DNA from: Epinephelus fuscoguttatus | Taxonomy: Eukaryota > Chordata > Actinopteri > Perciformes > Serranidae | Assembly: GCF_011397635.1 (NCBI RefSeq) | Contig: NC_064756.1 | Location: 35,688,996 to 35,752,995, forward strand | Length of the DNA stretch: 64,000 bases | Reading direction: 5' to 3' | In this document: positions 50,500 through 63,616 of the stretch, piece after piece | Position numbering within the stretch: position 1 is the stretch's first letter | Layout of the letters: every line of letters starts with the position of its first letter | Position numbers and translations under genes: made by a program | The notes under the pieces: model-generated | What the model saw: the letters and a program-made list of their open reading frames with translations, nothing else | The model's database searches: none | What the model was told of the DNA's origin: nothing

Positions 50500-52290
50500 C
50501 TAGAGAGCAAAGTCGGGTCATTACTGAAACAGTAAAAGCAAATGAGATCACAAGAAATAAGGCTTCAAATGATCTGTCTGCAATTATGCCATCTTCCTGT
50601 ACTCTCTTTCTCAAGTAGAGCGGCGAGCTTTGTTTTTTCTGCCACTGGAGGTATTCTGTGTCCCGTATTTGTGGACTTGGTTTCGCTATTTCAACAGATC
50701 TCTGTTATAACTTGCACAAATTAAACAGGCAATCTGCTTCTAGTGATTAGTGGTTTAGTGTAATGATTGACAGAGGCCCCTTCTTACATCAAGATGCTTA
50801 GACTATAGGAGCTTACAAGGCACACACAAGAATTATTTCCATGTTCACAGACGCAAGAACAAATTTACAAATTATAAGAATACTTTATTGTTAGAATAAT
50901 AATAGAACAATACAATACATTGTGTGGAGGTACACATATGTCTCGTGTGCTGCTGCAGCTTTTCACCCATCTGTGAGATTCAAAATTAAAAAACAGTCCA
51001 TTTAGTGAAGTTGAAAAAAAAGGCAGGTGGATTGTTTGCATACATAAAGGTGAATCCATGTTCTTATAGGTAACTGTCTTTTTCAACAGTCCACTACAGA
51101 CTTAACCAGTGTGTTGACAGATGTATGTTCCACCTGACATACATTTTGGCACATTTTGGACAAGAACAGATTCACTCCATTGGGCTGCATGATAAGAGAG
51201 GAAACATTTGCATCACAACACAAATTCTATGCTAAGTTTTCTTCCCTGATTTACTTGCAAAATATTTAAAACTCAGTCATACACCCCATAGGTTTGAGTC
51301 TGAAAAATATCAAGGTATCTAAATTAAAAGGGTCATCATTCATTTGCCTTACTATATATATATCATTGTTTGCCTTAGCTTCATGTCTTCGACAATATAA
51401 ATAAATGAATTAATAAATAAATAGAACGTTTTTAAACCCTTAAAAATTTGCTGAGTTTTATCTGTCAGCAGGTGGTTTCTGGTGTAATGGCGCCATCTTG
51501 TGGACACCACTAGAAAGTACAAGTAGATCTTCGGACGATCCACGGATTAAACTTGTTCACAGTTTTTTTTCCTCTAATTTCATTTTTTCTTATATGTGTT
51601 AATCTAATATACCAACCCAGCCCTTTTTGACGGATTATATATGTATTTTTACATGAATATAATAAATAAATTATACAAATAAACACAGTACAAGGCTTTA
51701 GTATTTAAAATTAACATATTAAGATACTAAAATATATTAAAAATGAAAATTAGTTCTTTAAAAACTTAATAAATGGTTACCTATGGTATTTAGATGAATA
51801 CATTAAAATAGTAACATAAATACAAATTAAATAAAATAAAAAAAATTTATTTATAGCATTTAAAATGAATAGATTAAAAAAATTAATGAAAAAAATGATT
51901 AAAATAAAGGGATTTGTTTGTATTAATTATCTTGCCAGTCACATATGCTTATAAAAGTTATTAATTTAATTTATTTAAAGTTAATTTAATTGAATGCATT
52001 TATTTTAATAATAAATCCCTTTACTTTGATCTTATTATTTGATTATTTATTTCAATATATTTCAAATAGTGAATCCTTTCATTTGATTTATGTTGCTTAA
52101 ACATATTAAATGTGAAACATATTTGTGGTCCACTCATCAAAGAGGAACAACATTTATCCGATTTTATTTCTCGTACTTTTAAGTATATTTTGATGCTAAT
52201 AATATGTACTTATTTTGAATGCAGAGTTTTACTTGTATGAGAGTATTTTACACTGTAGTATTGCTTATTTTACTTTAAAATACCGTAAAA
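50500..52290. other. AT-rich intergenic DNA
   Basis: No gene was seen. 51340-52090 is extremely A+T rich with taaata-type low complexity. A family B fragment lies at about 52180-52290. Confidence 0.5.
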
Positions 52291-52339
52291 TATCTCAAAA
52301 CTTCATCTTCGGTTGTGCTCACTGGGGTGTTTGGGGCTT

Positions 52340-52564
52340 TTGTTTTGAAATGTAGACGTGACACCGGAGGCGGAAATGCTGCACGGACTCTTTTCAGAAA
52401 CGTACAGGCTGCTATGGCCGCCATATCGGACAGTTGACTTTACGGTTATACGGAAGAAAAGGTGTTAATGTGTTTAAAGTCCAAGTGACTGATTTAAGTT
52501 ACTATTTATGCGTAAATACCCCGCGGACACAGTGGGCTGAGTGTTTTAATTTGACTGAAGACCA
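52340..52564 (+). promoter_or_regulatory. Probable promoter/5'UTR of the first zinc-finger gene
   Basis: There is a sharp change from AT-rich DNA to a moderately GC-rich stretch just before the start codon. It includes atggccgccatat (about 52413-52425), a palindromic pair of YY1-like cores. The transcription start is not resolved. Confidence 0.4.
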
Positions 52565-55500
52565 ATGGAGGCGAGGTTCGGCAGCGAAGTGGCGTCTATC
52601 GTGGAAGTCGCCATCCAGGCGACCGTGTCTGTTTTCAGAGACTTCTGGGCGAAAGAGGCGCCAAACACCGAATGGGAGGACGCGAAGGTCGGCGGCGAAA
52701 TCCAGGAGATAGAGAAATGTCTGGTGGTCCAGATCCACAAAGTGTTCACGGAGTTCTCCTCCGAGCTGTTCGAGGAGAACGAGGCTCTGCGGGCCAAAGT
52801 GGAGCAGCTGGAGGACGTGCTGCAGAGGAAAGCCGGGCAGCTGGAGCAGGAGCTGGAGGCCAGAGTGGGTCAGCTGGGCAAAGAAATGGAGCAGCTGGAG
52901 AAGGAGCTGAAGAGCATCAGTGAAGGCACCAACAGGTCCCAGGGAGACTCGACACGTATACTGATGCAGGACGGCTCACTGATAGGTGAGGGGAGGTCAT
53001 CAATCAATCGATCAGTCAGAATCAGACTCTTTAAATTTGTTTAGCAGTCGACTATTTTGCTAATGGATTAAGTAAAAACTGACCGAAAATATGTGCTTTA
53101 CAGATGTGATGGTTTGCTGCTTATCCTGTTAATTATTTAAATCTATTTCAAACCATTCTGACTTTAGTTCTGTTTTTTCTGCAAAGAGTATTTTTACTTT
53201 TTACACTTTAAATACACTTTACTTGTTATATTTACATACTTTTACTTAACATTTTTTTCATACATAACATTTTGAATGCAGGATTTTTTATTGTAACAGA
53301 ATTTTTTAGTGTGGTATTAGTACATCCAGGGTATCTGCAGGTCCTTAAAAAGTCTTAAAACTTAGAATGTCTGCAATTTAATCTCATAAATATTAGGCCC
53401 TAAATATTATCAAGCTGAACTAAATTTGAATTTTTGAGGTCTTAATTGCCACAAACTGAAAAAAAAAATATTTTGTCCAAATCATTCTTTAAGTTCTTTA
53501 AAAAATATTTTGAAAAGGTCTTAAAAACATCAAATTGAAGTGTTAGATACTTGTAGAAACCTTTATTGTACTTTAGTAAAGGATCTGAATACTTCTTCCA
53601 GCACTGGTTGGGCTAAACAAAGTCATTAAGTTTACCTTTTAACTATGTGTGCAGACAGGGATGCTGTCAGTAAAAGCCATCAATGCTACCACCAGTAGGT
53701 AATTTCATTATCGCTTAGTATGTCTGAAAGTTATTCTGTGTGTGATAGCTGGATAAATCCTTTGTATTTGTACTCAGACAGTGCTCCTTGTGATAAACAC
53801 ATTTCTCCAATCAGATGGTCAACATTAAATCATGAAATTAAGCTGATGTGACATTATGTCTCTCCCTGTCTTCGACACAACCCAGGAGCACCAGTGTTGA
53901 CGGCCTCCACCAGTCCTGCTGCAAAGAAGTCCACCTCGAACTCTCCTTCAGTTTCATCAGAGAGCACTGACGCTGTTCTCAACTCCACAGCTGGATCTGT
54001 GACTGTCCCAAAACCTGCATTAGCTCCGATGGTGTTTGTTGGCAGAGTCAGCTCCGCTCCCACATTGCTGTTGCTGGGTGCCAGTCAAGTTGTCACCCAG
54101 CCCTCCACATCAGTGACGGCCATCTCTGAAACAATGGAAGCAACACAGCTCGTCCTCAAATCAGCAGCCTCGCCAGGGTCTATGCCTCAAGACGCCCCAA
54201 GTCCAGACTCAAGCATCGTCAGTGGTGTCGACTTGGTACAGGAAAAGGTCGGGTGTTTCTTTGTTGTATTTGGTTTAAGTCTGTGTATTCAAATTTGTGT
54301 GGATGCTACCAAGTCTTAATAATCTAAAACCTGAAATATTTTGTGTCTGTATACTCATCAGCTGCATCTCACTGGTGGAAATACATTATGTATATAAAGG
54401 GCAATAAAGGTGATATGATGAGTATTGCATTCTTTAAACAACAGACTGAAATTATTTTTATATGTTTCTAGAGTCATGTATCTATATAAGAAGTGTAATA
54501 ATGCTCAGGAAACCCTTCACTGTTAGGGTGGTGTTTTTTCTTTTTTAATTAAACAGAAATTATTTCTTTGTGCATCACAGAAATCTGTTGACAAGGCACC
54601 TTCAGGGAGAAAGAGGAGGACCAGGAGAGCACCCTCCAAAACTGAAGAAGGTATGATCATATTTCACTTTTAGAAGTTTTGGAAGGAACTTGAATAGGTA
54701 GAGGATACAATCCTGTCACAGGGCTCTAAATACTTATTTCTGTGTACGTGCACTGGTGAATGAAACATTTAAAACTGCATGCACCTAAGTGTGTTTTTAC
54801 CTGCACCATTTAGTGTATTTGTGTTTTCTTATGTGCCAGTGGCTGCACAGTGCCATGTGCTGTGTGGCTGCTGTTTTGGAGTGGGGAAGACGTTTTGATT
54901 TCAAGATAGAAGTATCATTTAATCCGGGTGTTTATTTAAAAAATATGGGGTATTGGATCAGTGCATAGACTCCTGTACATGCTGATACGCGATCCAGCAT
55001 TTTAGGCAGCATGTAAGGTATTTCCCATACAGGTATAGGTATTGGAACAACACTAGTATTTTGAGCCCTTTCTCAAAAAAGAAGTGACTAATATAATAAA
55101 AGACTAATCTTGTAAATCTCCTCCATTTCCAGTTTCCACTGATAACAGCGCAGTAGAGAAAAAAATCACATCAGCTGGAACACAGGCAAAAAGGCCTAAA
55201 AGAAAAGAGTCACAAACAGTGAAGAGGTTCTCCTGTGAGCAGTGTGACGTCAGTTTTCATTGGAAGAGTGAACTGAAGAAACACACGAAGGTCCACAAGA
55301 AACCTTTTCCTTGTGAGCAGTGTGGCAGAAGTTTCCTGGAAAAGAAGTCTCTGGAAAATCACCTCTTGCGTCACGAGGCAAGTAAAGCCCCCCTGCCCTT
55401 CCCGTGTCCTCTGTGTAAGAGATCGTACAGAAGAGAGCAGTCGCTTCAGAATCACATCAAGCTTCACCAGCGGCTGAAACCACCAAAGCCGTTCACCTGC

Positions 55501-56727
55501 GATCAGTGTGGGAGAACATTCAGAATCAAGCAGTCTCTGGAAAACCACCTCCTGCGCCACGAGAAATGGAAGCAGATGGTAAAGTGCCAGCTTTGTGACA
55601 AGACTTGCAAGACGTCTGTCCAGCTGAAATGTCACATGGCGGTACACTCAGAGGAGAGACCATTCAGCTGTGCAACATGTGGGAAGGAGTTCAAGAGTAA
55701 AGACACCCTTCGCTTCCATCAGATGGTTCACTCCAACGCCAAAAAATACAAATGCACAATGTGCGACGAGACTTTCAAATATGCCCACTCCCTGACTGTG
55801 CATAAGAGGAAACACACAGGCGTCACTCCGTTCATATGCACCGTGTGCAACAGGTCATACAGGACTGGCACCGCTCTGAAAAGACACAGCATAGTCCACA
55901 CTGGGGAGAAACCGTTCACCTGTCACATATGTGGAGCAAGGTTCAGCCTGAACAACAACCTCAAGAGGCACCTTCGCATTCACACAGGAGAGAAGCCATT
56001 CACCTGCCAGGAGTGTGGCAAGAGCTTCTCAGACAACACCAAGTTGAAGTCCCACATGCTCATCCACGGTGCCAGAAAACCTTTCATGTGTGATCTGTGC
56101 GGGAAGACCTTCCTCTTCAACTGCAGGCTGCTGATACATCAGAAGTACGTGCATGCAGACAGGAATGAGGAAACGGACGGCACACAAAGACTTCTCCAGA
56201 CTAGAAGGCGAAACAAGTCGTTGGTTAAACCATTCAGTTGCAAAATATGTCTGAGAGGTTTCAGCGCCGCATGTTCCCTCAAACTTCACGAAAAAGGCCA
56301 CAGTGAGCCCAAGGAGTTCAACTGCAGCATATGTGGGAAGTCTTTCCACAACAAATACTCGTTCAGCTATCATCAGAGGAGCCACTCGGGGGAGAAGCCC
56401 TTTGTGTGTGATGTGTGCGGAAAGAGATTTTTCCATGCAGGTAGTCTGAAGCAGCACGAGCGGATTCACACAGGTGAAAAACCATACAAATGCGACCAGT
56501 GCGACAAGGCCTTCAGAACAGACGGAAACTTTTACAGACACTTGCGGATCCACTCGGGTGAGAAGCCATTTGAGTGTATGTTCTGTCTCAGGAAGTTCCA
56601 CCAGTCAAACCAGCTCAAGTCCCACATGCAGGTTCACACGGGGGAGAAGCTCTACTCGTGTCAGCAGTGTGGCCGGGGTTTCTCTGACTCAAGGCAGCTC
56701 AAGAAGCACAGCTGTGACGGGCCGTAG
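52565..56727 (+). CDS. C2H2 zinc-finger protein, 17 fingers
   Basis: Four coding exons: 52565-52985, 53886-54247, 54581-54650 and 55133-56727 (TAG 56725-56727), 2448 nt, 815 residues, all GT/AG and in frame. Residues 1-140 hold an N-terminal helical module (EVASIVEVAIQATVSVFRDF) and a heptad-like coiled coil (ENEALRAKVEQLEDVLQ). A Ser/Thr/Pro-rich linker follows, then a basic GRKRRTRRAPSK stretch that could be a nuclear signal. Exon 4 encodes 16 canonical C2H2 fingers plus a 17th (YSCQQCGRGF) ending in Cys instead of the last His. Several finger linkers are TGEKPF-like. It is a probable DNA-binding transcription regulator in the nucleus; target unknown. It is paralogous to the next gene and belongs to the fish zinc-finger expansions, so no orthologue name is offered. 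Confidence 0.93.
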
Positions 56728-57756
56728 GTGATGTGATGCTGTGGTGTGTTGGACTTGGGTTAATCTAAAAGTCAATAATGAAACAGCAGTTTGTTATATT
56801 AAGGGAAACAAAATGACTTGTGTGTGGCCTTTGTGCTCAAAATATTGCTTTACAAAAATAACTTAATGGGTGTCATGTTCATAATTTGTTATGGGGGGCT
56901 GTTACAGTTCACTCAGTTAACATACTAGCTTATTGACTGATTTGTATGTTTAGAAAAAATACACTTGTGATAACATCTCAGTGGCAGATGATTTTGTTTT
57001 TGCTTTTGGTCAGTTTAACTTTGGAGTTATAACACTTGAGGGCTCTATTAACTCACTTGTTATCATGCTTGATATGCTAGAGTAAAGGGATTAATCAAAA
57101 GTAAATCATACAGAAATTTACAGTAAAAGTAGTTGCAGCTTCTCTTAATTGGAGTATTCACAGTAGAGGTAGGCAGCATTGTTCGTGGCATTTACACTTC
57201 TGTTTTTGTCCCTAACTATTAAAAACATTTAAAAAACATTGAGGCCATATAAAAACCACAAAGTTAAAAATGTGAACTTCCAAATACACATGTAGAGGTA
57301 AGATAATGTAAATGTTTTGAAGGTGATAAATGCAGCAACGATGCCAGTATCATGACTTCAAAATATGTTTTTGTAGTTAAACACAGCAGCTAAACCTTTT
57401 CCTCTTCTCCAGTTGAGCTGATAAAAATAATTTTTGAATGGCACTGTTTTTTTTGTATTAATTTATGTTTATTAATTCGTAATAATCAACAAAATGCCAT
57501 TAAGATGTAATTACTTTAAAAGAAAAAAATGAAGCCGCAAAATAGCTTTCTAGTGTACAGTTTGTTTAATATGGCAGAGTGCTGATTTTTCTTTCTGTTA
57601 ATGTAATTAAAGCTAATTTGCAAACAAAGCAACTTTTAAGAGTTTTATTTTGAAATATGACTTTGTGCTGCTTCCATTTCCGGGATCAATGGCGCTGACT
57701 CTCCTGCTGTGTAGAAGCGCTGTTGTGAGAGTCGGCTGATAACTTTGGAGGAAAAA
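56728..57756. other. Spacer between the first two zinc-finger genes
   Basis: It holds the 3'UTR of the first gene (an attaaa lies at about 57607-57612). The last 100 bp, with ttccgggatcaatggcgctg, is the likely promoter or 5'UTR of the second. Confidence 0.45.
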
Positions 57757-60700
57757 ATGTCAGAAAACCTAGTGTTTTATTCTGAAACGAAGTCCATCAT
57801 GGAGACTGTCATTATGACAGCTGTTGATATCGGACGTTTAAAGGAAGAAAAATCTTCAAAGGTGCCAAATATAAGAAGTGAGGTAAGTCGACTTAATATT
57901 AATGTATTTTCAGTTGGCATCCATTTCATATAAATAAAATGGATGTCCTTTAATTTCTGTTATTCGTGGATGATTGCTTACACCCGAGAGTTTGTTAAAC
58001 GGGTCAGAAATAGTGTAGCAGGGGGAGATTAGACCGACGGAGAGAAATCAAGTGAAGTGGCAGCGTAACAAAGATGGCGGACTGTCATCACAAACAGTAA
58101 CATTAGCTAGCCAATAATGTGAAGTTAAATAAAGTTTGGAGGGGACAAAAGTTAGAGAAAGCCAACGAGTTAGATAGTGGCATATAAATATTTGTACAGG
58201 CTCTTATTGCAGCTGTTTGAATTATAACATTTGTTATTTTCTATTAATGGCGGAGTAGACTAACGGCTAAAAACATTTCTGCAGTGGTAACGTTAACGTG
58301 CAACATGTAAAGTACAGGTTTGAGACGCTTGTTCTTGAGTATTTCTGTTTTATACTACTTTATAATTATACTCTACTATACTTTGGACGCCATTATAATA
58401 CTTCTTACTCCGTTACAATTTTCTGACAGTTTTTGTCACAAGCTACTTTGCTGACTCAGATTAGTAATCCAAAATATCAATCATCTAATAAATTATGATT
58501 GTACTATTTAGAATTAAGGTACCCCGCAGTTTGTAAAGTAGTTGACATTAGACCAACCTTTACCAGCTACAATATTTAAGTTATACTTATTATTGATACC
58601 AATAGTGATGACACTAATGCATCACCACTATAATCCAATATTATAATAATCATTATTCTGAGATGGGCCATTCCACTGAATTTCTATAAATTAAAATTAG
58701 CTATAACTCACAGTGATGATTTCTTAATCACTGCCTTAATCCACATCTGGTCCAAGCCATCACATCTCTGTCTGTGGAAAAAAAGCCAAATTTAACCTGC
58801 AAATCTCGGCATCCTTCATTTTTCTGCAGTGGAAATTAACTAAGTAGGTACTTGTACTAGACATTTGTCGAAATAATGTCTACCCCTAAAGAGCCTTGTC
58901 CTTTTCATTTGCTTAACTTCCTTAATTAGATAGCCAACCACTGAATTTATAATTTTAGCATGATTATATTAATGTTGCAATACCTTCAGACTTTAAATAG
59001 TTGTGCTGAAGGTAATATATAATTATTAAAATATGCTGGGTCATCAGTTGAAACTCTTTAATAGGTAATAATCACTGGATAGTGTGATTGTAATATATAA
59101 TGCAACCAAATGCCTCCACTTTATATTACATTTAAAAACCATTTGTCGGGACATTGAAATTCCATTTTGACAGACTGCATGACCAGTAACAGCACATACT
59201 TGTGTCCACCAGTCTAACGTCAGATACTTTAATCTAATATTTATTTTATAACAGACGGTGCTGACTGCTGTATTTTAATCCTCACAGGCAGAGTTTGACA
59301 ACACTGTGAAGATGCTGGCTCAGGAGGCAACGAGAAAGATCAATGTGATTTTCTCCCAACTTTCCTCAATGCTGCACAATGACAACAAGACTCTGAAGGC
59401 CAAAGTGAGGCAGCTGGAGAATGAGCTGAAGACTACGACTGAAAGCTTTGAAAATGCCAGACTGTGGAGAGAAAATGTCCTGAACGGCTGCCCGGTCCTG
59501 TTTGAGCAGAGCGGGTTGATCTACACCTTGAAGCCTTTTGGGAAGTTAAAAAGAAAGACAGATGAGCTAACAGAGGAAGTCACAGGATCAACGCCTGCTG
59601 CTGGGATGGAGAGTGGACATGATGCTGGTGGGTTTCCATCAAGGAAAATTCCACCATAAAATTCTAACCCTATGAAAAGCTCTCTGCAAGTACTCTGCAG
59701 AAAAATGAGCAAAATGGAAAATAAACACAGAACATTTCAGCTCTACTTCTGGGATGCACTGAACACAGTAACAGTGTACAAATACTCCATGGCTTGCTAA
59801 AATCCTGCTCCTGAACATGCAGTACTGTCATCGGAGTCAGTTAAATTAGGTTGCTGGTGCATTTCTTTAATTTTTTTCACCTATTTTATTATTTTATTAA
59901 CAGCAAACCCACTAAAAAGGAGAAATAACCCATTAACCAAGTTTCCCTGAGTCACAGTAATAATAGTAAAGCACAAAATAAATATATCAACAACAGTAAA
60001 ATACTCTCAAAACTTAAGTGGGAAAAACAATTTCCATCTAATTGTTAAGGAAAATTTGATCTAGACATATTATTATTTTTAATTTAAATTTTTATTGAGA
60101 ACAGAACATTTACAGTATTTTCAGTTGATTAACCGACTAATGTGTGTATGTCTGTATTCTTTACTATACATTTCTTGTTTAGATGGTGGAGAGGCAACAA
60201 AGGAGGTGAACTCTGAAGCTGATACCTCACCGGCCAGTAAACATGGTGAGATTTTAAATTGTGAATGTGGAAGAAGTAGTCCAAGTCCAAGTAGTCTTCC
60301 TGCATGATATACTGCTACGGACGCCATGTTAGTTTGGTTGCGAAAGTCACACAGTAACAAACAATCGAGTCAGCGGTAGAACAGTAACTCCAGTGTGCTG
60401 TGAGGTAAAATTACGGTTCCCAATGTAGTCTGTTGGCTTTGAAGAGAGTATAGACAACGGCTTCAGTTCCCCATTGGAAAGGGCTGTCTGACAGTGAAGT
60501 AAAGCAGTCGAGTGATCTCAATATAGTACACGTAGCTGATTTTTATTTTCCCTGGGTGCTCCTGTTTTAAGGAAGCTAGAATATGTTTTGCTGCTGCTCC
60601 CATCCACAGCCACCAGCCTACTTTGACAGAAACAGTAAATTCACTTCGCAGAACACATGGAGATGCCAGTTACCACTACTGCTGACTGGTTAGTTAGTTT

Positions 60701-62714
60701 GTGTTACTATGTGACGATGTGAACCGAGCTAACATTATGTCCAGAGCAGGCTACATTGTTTAGCTTCTTTCTGCGTCTACACACCTAAAGCGTGCCGACT
60801 GCATCTACTGGAGGTAATACACTGACTGTGGATCTATCAAAGTGTTTATACAGTACAAATGCAGTATTACATTGAATCACAGTGTGTCCTCACCCAGCTT
60901 AATAATGGTTTAATAGCACCATGCTCCACCTCCAAGCTCAGATCTTCCAAGCTAACACATTTACTCTACTCACTCTCCATGCTTACACTGTCAGTGAGAG
61001 GTGTGAAAGGTGTGTGCAGCGTGGTGAGGGTGGGTCAGCACTGAAACCTACGTCACCACTTTTTGATTACAGCTGAGTGGTAGTTTCCATTTGAAGAACA
61101 TGGAAAAGAACACAGATAGACCAGCCCTTTAAGTCAAATAATAACTCGTACCAAATTGTGTCCTTTTACATAAAAATCCCAGTCTTTGCCTCTTCTACTC
61201 TTGTGTGACTTAACTTTTGTATTTTCCTCTCCTTTCTGGACACTGCAGGTGATTGTACCACAACAAGCACGACAGAATCCAAAAACACTGACAGCCAAAA
61301 CACACAGGAAGCAGAAGTCAGGAAGAAAGGCAAGGTCTTTGTATGTGATGTCTGTAACAAGAGCTTCAATCGCCAGTTTCATCTGATGAAGCACATGAAC
61401 ACTCACAAAGAACAGAGGCCTTTCACCTGTGACCAGTGCCCGAGAAAATTCAGGAATACAGCAACTTTTGAGTACCACCTGCTGCGACACGAGGAGAAGA
61501 AGTATGCTACCTTCAAGTGCCAGCTCTGTGAGAAGACATTCAAAACAAAAATGCACCTGAAGACTCACCAGCTTGTGCACACAGACACAAGGCCGTTTAA
61601 CTGCTCCACCTGTGGGAAAGCCTTTAAAACTAAACACAACCTGCAGGCTCACCAAGTCGTACACACTGTTGAAAAGCAGCACAAATGCTCAGAGTGTGGG
61701 GAGAGTTTCAGGTATGCGTTCACTCTGCAGTGCCATAAAAGCATTCATACTGGTGAACATCCTTACAAATGCTTGGTGTGTGGCAAAGCTTTTGTAAAGA
61801 GGAGGTCGCTCAGGACACATCAGTCAGTCCACAAGGGGAAAATGTTTACATGTGAGACATGTGGGGCAGGCTTCACCCTGCAACACAACCTGAAGAGACA
61901 CATTCGTATTCACACAGGTGAAAAACCGTTCAAATGCAAAGTGTGCGGGAAGAGTTTCATTCAGGACAACAAGCTGAAAGCCCACATGCTCATTCATGGT
62001 GCCTCAAAGTCATTCATGTGTGACCTGTGTGGTAGGACTTTCCTTTACAACTGCCAACTGCAGAAACACCAGAAAGTAACTCATGATGAAACACATGGGC
62101 AGGTCATCAGGAGTCGGACTCGAGAACGAGGTACCCGCAGAGTCATCTATCGACGGGACAGAACGACAGTAGACGTTACGCCGCTCAGCTGCAAGACCTG
62201 CCGCAAGAGCTTTGACACTGCAAGTTCACTGAGAAGACATGAGCTCATTCACACAGGTCAGATGCAATACCACTGCGACACGTGTGGGAAGTATTTTTTC
62301 TACAAAGCAACATACAACTACCATCAGCGGATCCACTCTGGAGAACGGCCATTCAGTTGTGATGTGTGTGGGAAGAGGTTCATCATTCGCCAGGCTCTCA
62401 AGTCCCACAAACTGCAGCACTCTGGAGAGAAACCACACACGTGCGAGCAGTGCGGCAAGGCCTTCAGGATCTACACAAACTACCTCAGACACTTACGGGT
62501 ACACACGGGGGAGAAGCCTTACGAGTGTGAAGTTTGTGGAGTGAGGTTCAGGCAGCTTGGACACGTGAAGTTTCATATGCAGGTCCACACAGGAGAGAGG
62601 CCGTATTCCTGCAGCAGCTGTGGACTTGGATTTTCAGACTCAAGGCTGCTCAAGAGACACAACTGTGCTGAGAAGTATCAGAAAATATCAGGGAACATAC
62701 TCACTACGTCCTGA
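57757..62714 (+). CDS. C2H2 zinc-finger protein, 15 fingers
   Basis: Four coding exons: 57757-57882, 59288-59627, 60183-60245 and 61249-62714 (TGA 62712-62714), 1995 nt, 664 residues, all GT/AG and in frame. The ATG at 57757 was chosen over an upstream in-frame TTG. Exon 1 encodes the helical module (ETKSIMETVIMTAVDIGRLK). Exon 2 encodes a coiled coil (NDNKTLKAKVRQLENELK) matching that in the previous gene. Exon 4 holds 14 C2H2 fingers plus a final one (YSCSSCGLGF) ending in Cys. Finger order and quirks match the 17-finger neighbour: both have an FMCDLCG...NC finger with a longer His spacing. A tandem duplicate with divergence is the simplest reading. It is a probable nuclear DNA-binding regulator; targets unknown. 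Confidence 0.93.
57883..59287. other. Intron 1 of the second zinc-finger gene
   Basis: No gene was seen. Partial family B-like words (ctactttataattata, agtaggtacttgtactag) lie at about 58340-58860. Confidence 0.4.
60425..60840. repeat. Dispersed repeat family D, copy 2
   Basis: It shares ordered blocks with 38822-39130 (ttcagttcccc, gctagaatatgttttgctgctg, gtgccgactgcatctactgg, gtaatacactgactgtgg). It is longer than the omp-intron copy in the middle. It lies in intron 3 of the second zinc-finger gene. Confidence 0.65.
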
Positions 62715-63042
62715 AACTGTGCAGGTGGTGCAAATAATGACAATGCAGCAGTAATTTCTTTGTATTCTTACCTTCTTACTTATGGTATTTATTTCCTCTC
62801 AGTGCAAAACACGTAGTCCTGAAATGTATTGGATATCTGAAGAAAAATGCACTTTTAAAGCTTCACATACCGTTAACTAGTACCACAGGAGGGACTGGTG
62901 TAGAGCCAATCCACCAGCTACTGGTACTGGACATCCAGACAGATAACTTTAAAATTCGGGGTTTAAGGTTCTTTTCATCTATCTGATTCCTCAGATTTGG
63001 GTTATAGTTCATAATGTATTCAAAAACAGCAAAGCACAGTAA

Positions 63043-63060
63043 AATAAATGTCTAAATAAA
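63043..63060 (+). terminator. Candidate poly(A) signals of the second zinc-finger gene
   Basis: Two aataaa hexamers (63043-63048 and 63055-63060) lie about 330 bp after the stop and before the next gene. Confidence 0.55.
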
Positions 63061-63149
63061 GCTGTGATTCTTGAGATGTGACATTTACAGTACAGCCGGT
63101 CATCAGCACACTCTTTCATCACATGTTCAGATAATATATCGGCATCCTT

Positions 63150-63361
63150 TACAAAGAACTGTGTGTAAGATTTAGGAGGATTTATTAGCATCTTGCAGTC
63201 AAGATTGCAGATTACAACCATCTGAAACCTCTGGTTAGAATTCCTTCAATGTATGTTGTTTGTATAGGAAGTTTGTATATTGGGAGCTGGATTATCACTA
63301 AAGAAAACACTTATTATACCATGATCATTTCTGTCAAAATATCCCACACACTGGACCTTTA
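63150..63361. mobile_element. MITE family A copy, short
   Basis: The left end is aaagaactgtgtgtaagatt. The right end is cccacacactggaccttt. It sits between the second and third zinc-finger genes. Confidence 0.75.
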
Positions 63362-63616
63362 AGTAAAGTAACAGTAAAATTATCCCTCTGTTGTGATGTC
63401 TACTGATGACTGCTTTATGACTGAATGTGACCGCAGTAGGTATGCATGCTTTTATTTTGAAGAGCATGAACTGGGAAGAGGAAGATGGGATCCGTGTTGT
63501 GAGTGGCACGAGTTTCTTCACCATGACGACAATATTGTAGCTGCAAAGGCCATTTGTTGTACTGTAAAATTACAGACCAGAAACTGAATTTATAGCTGAC
63601 ATATTAACGTATCAGA

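Noticed and set aside
55210-56601. Minus-strand open frames over the zinc-finger exon
   Set aside because: Shadow frames of the repeated finger codons; the plus-strand fingers explain the sequence.
63393-63587. 64-residue open frame before the third zinc-finger gene
   Set aside because: No domain, no paralogue in the array; it lies between a MITE and the promoter.
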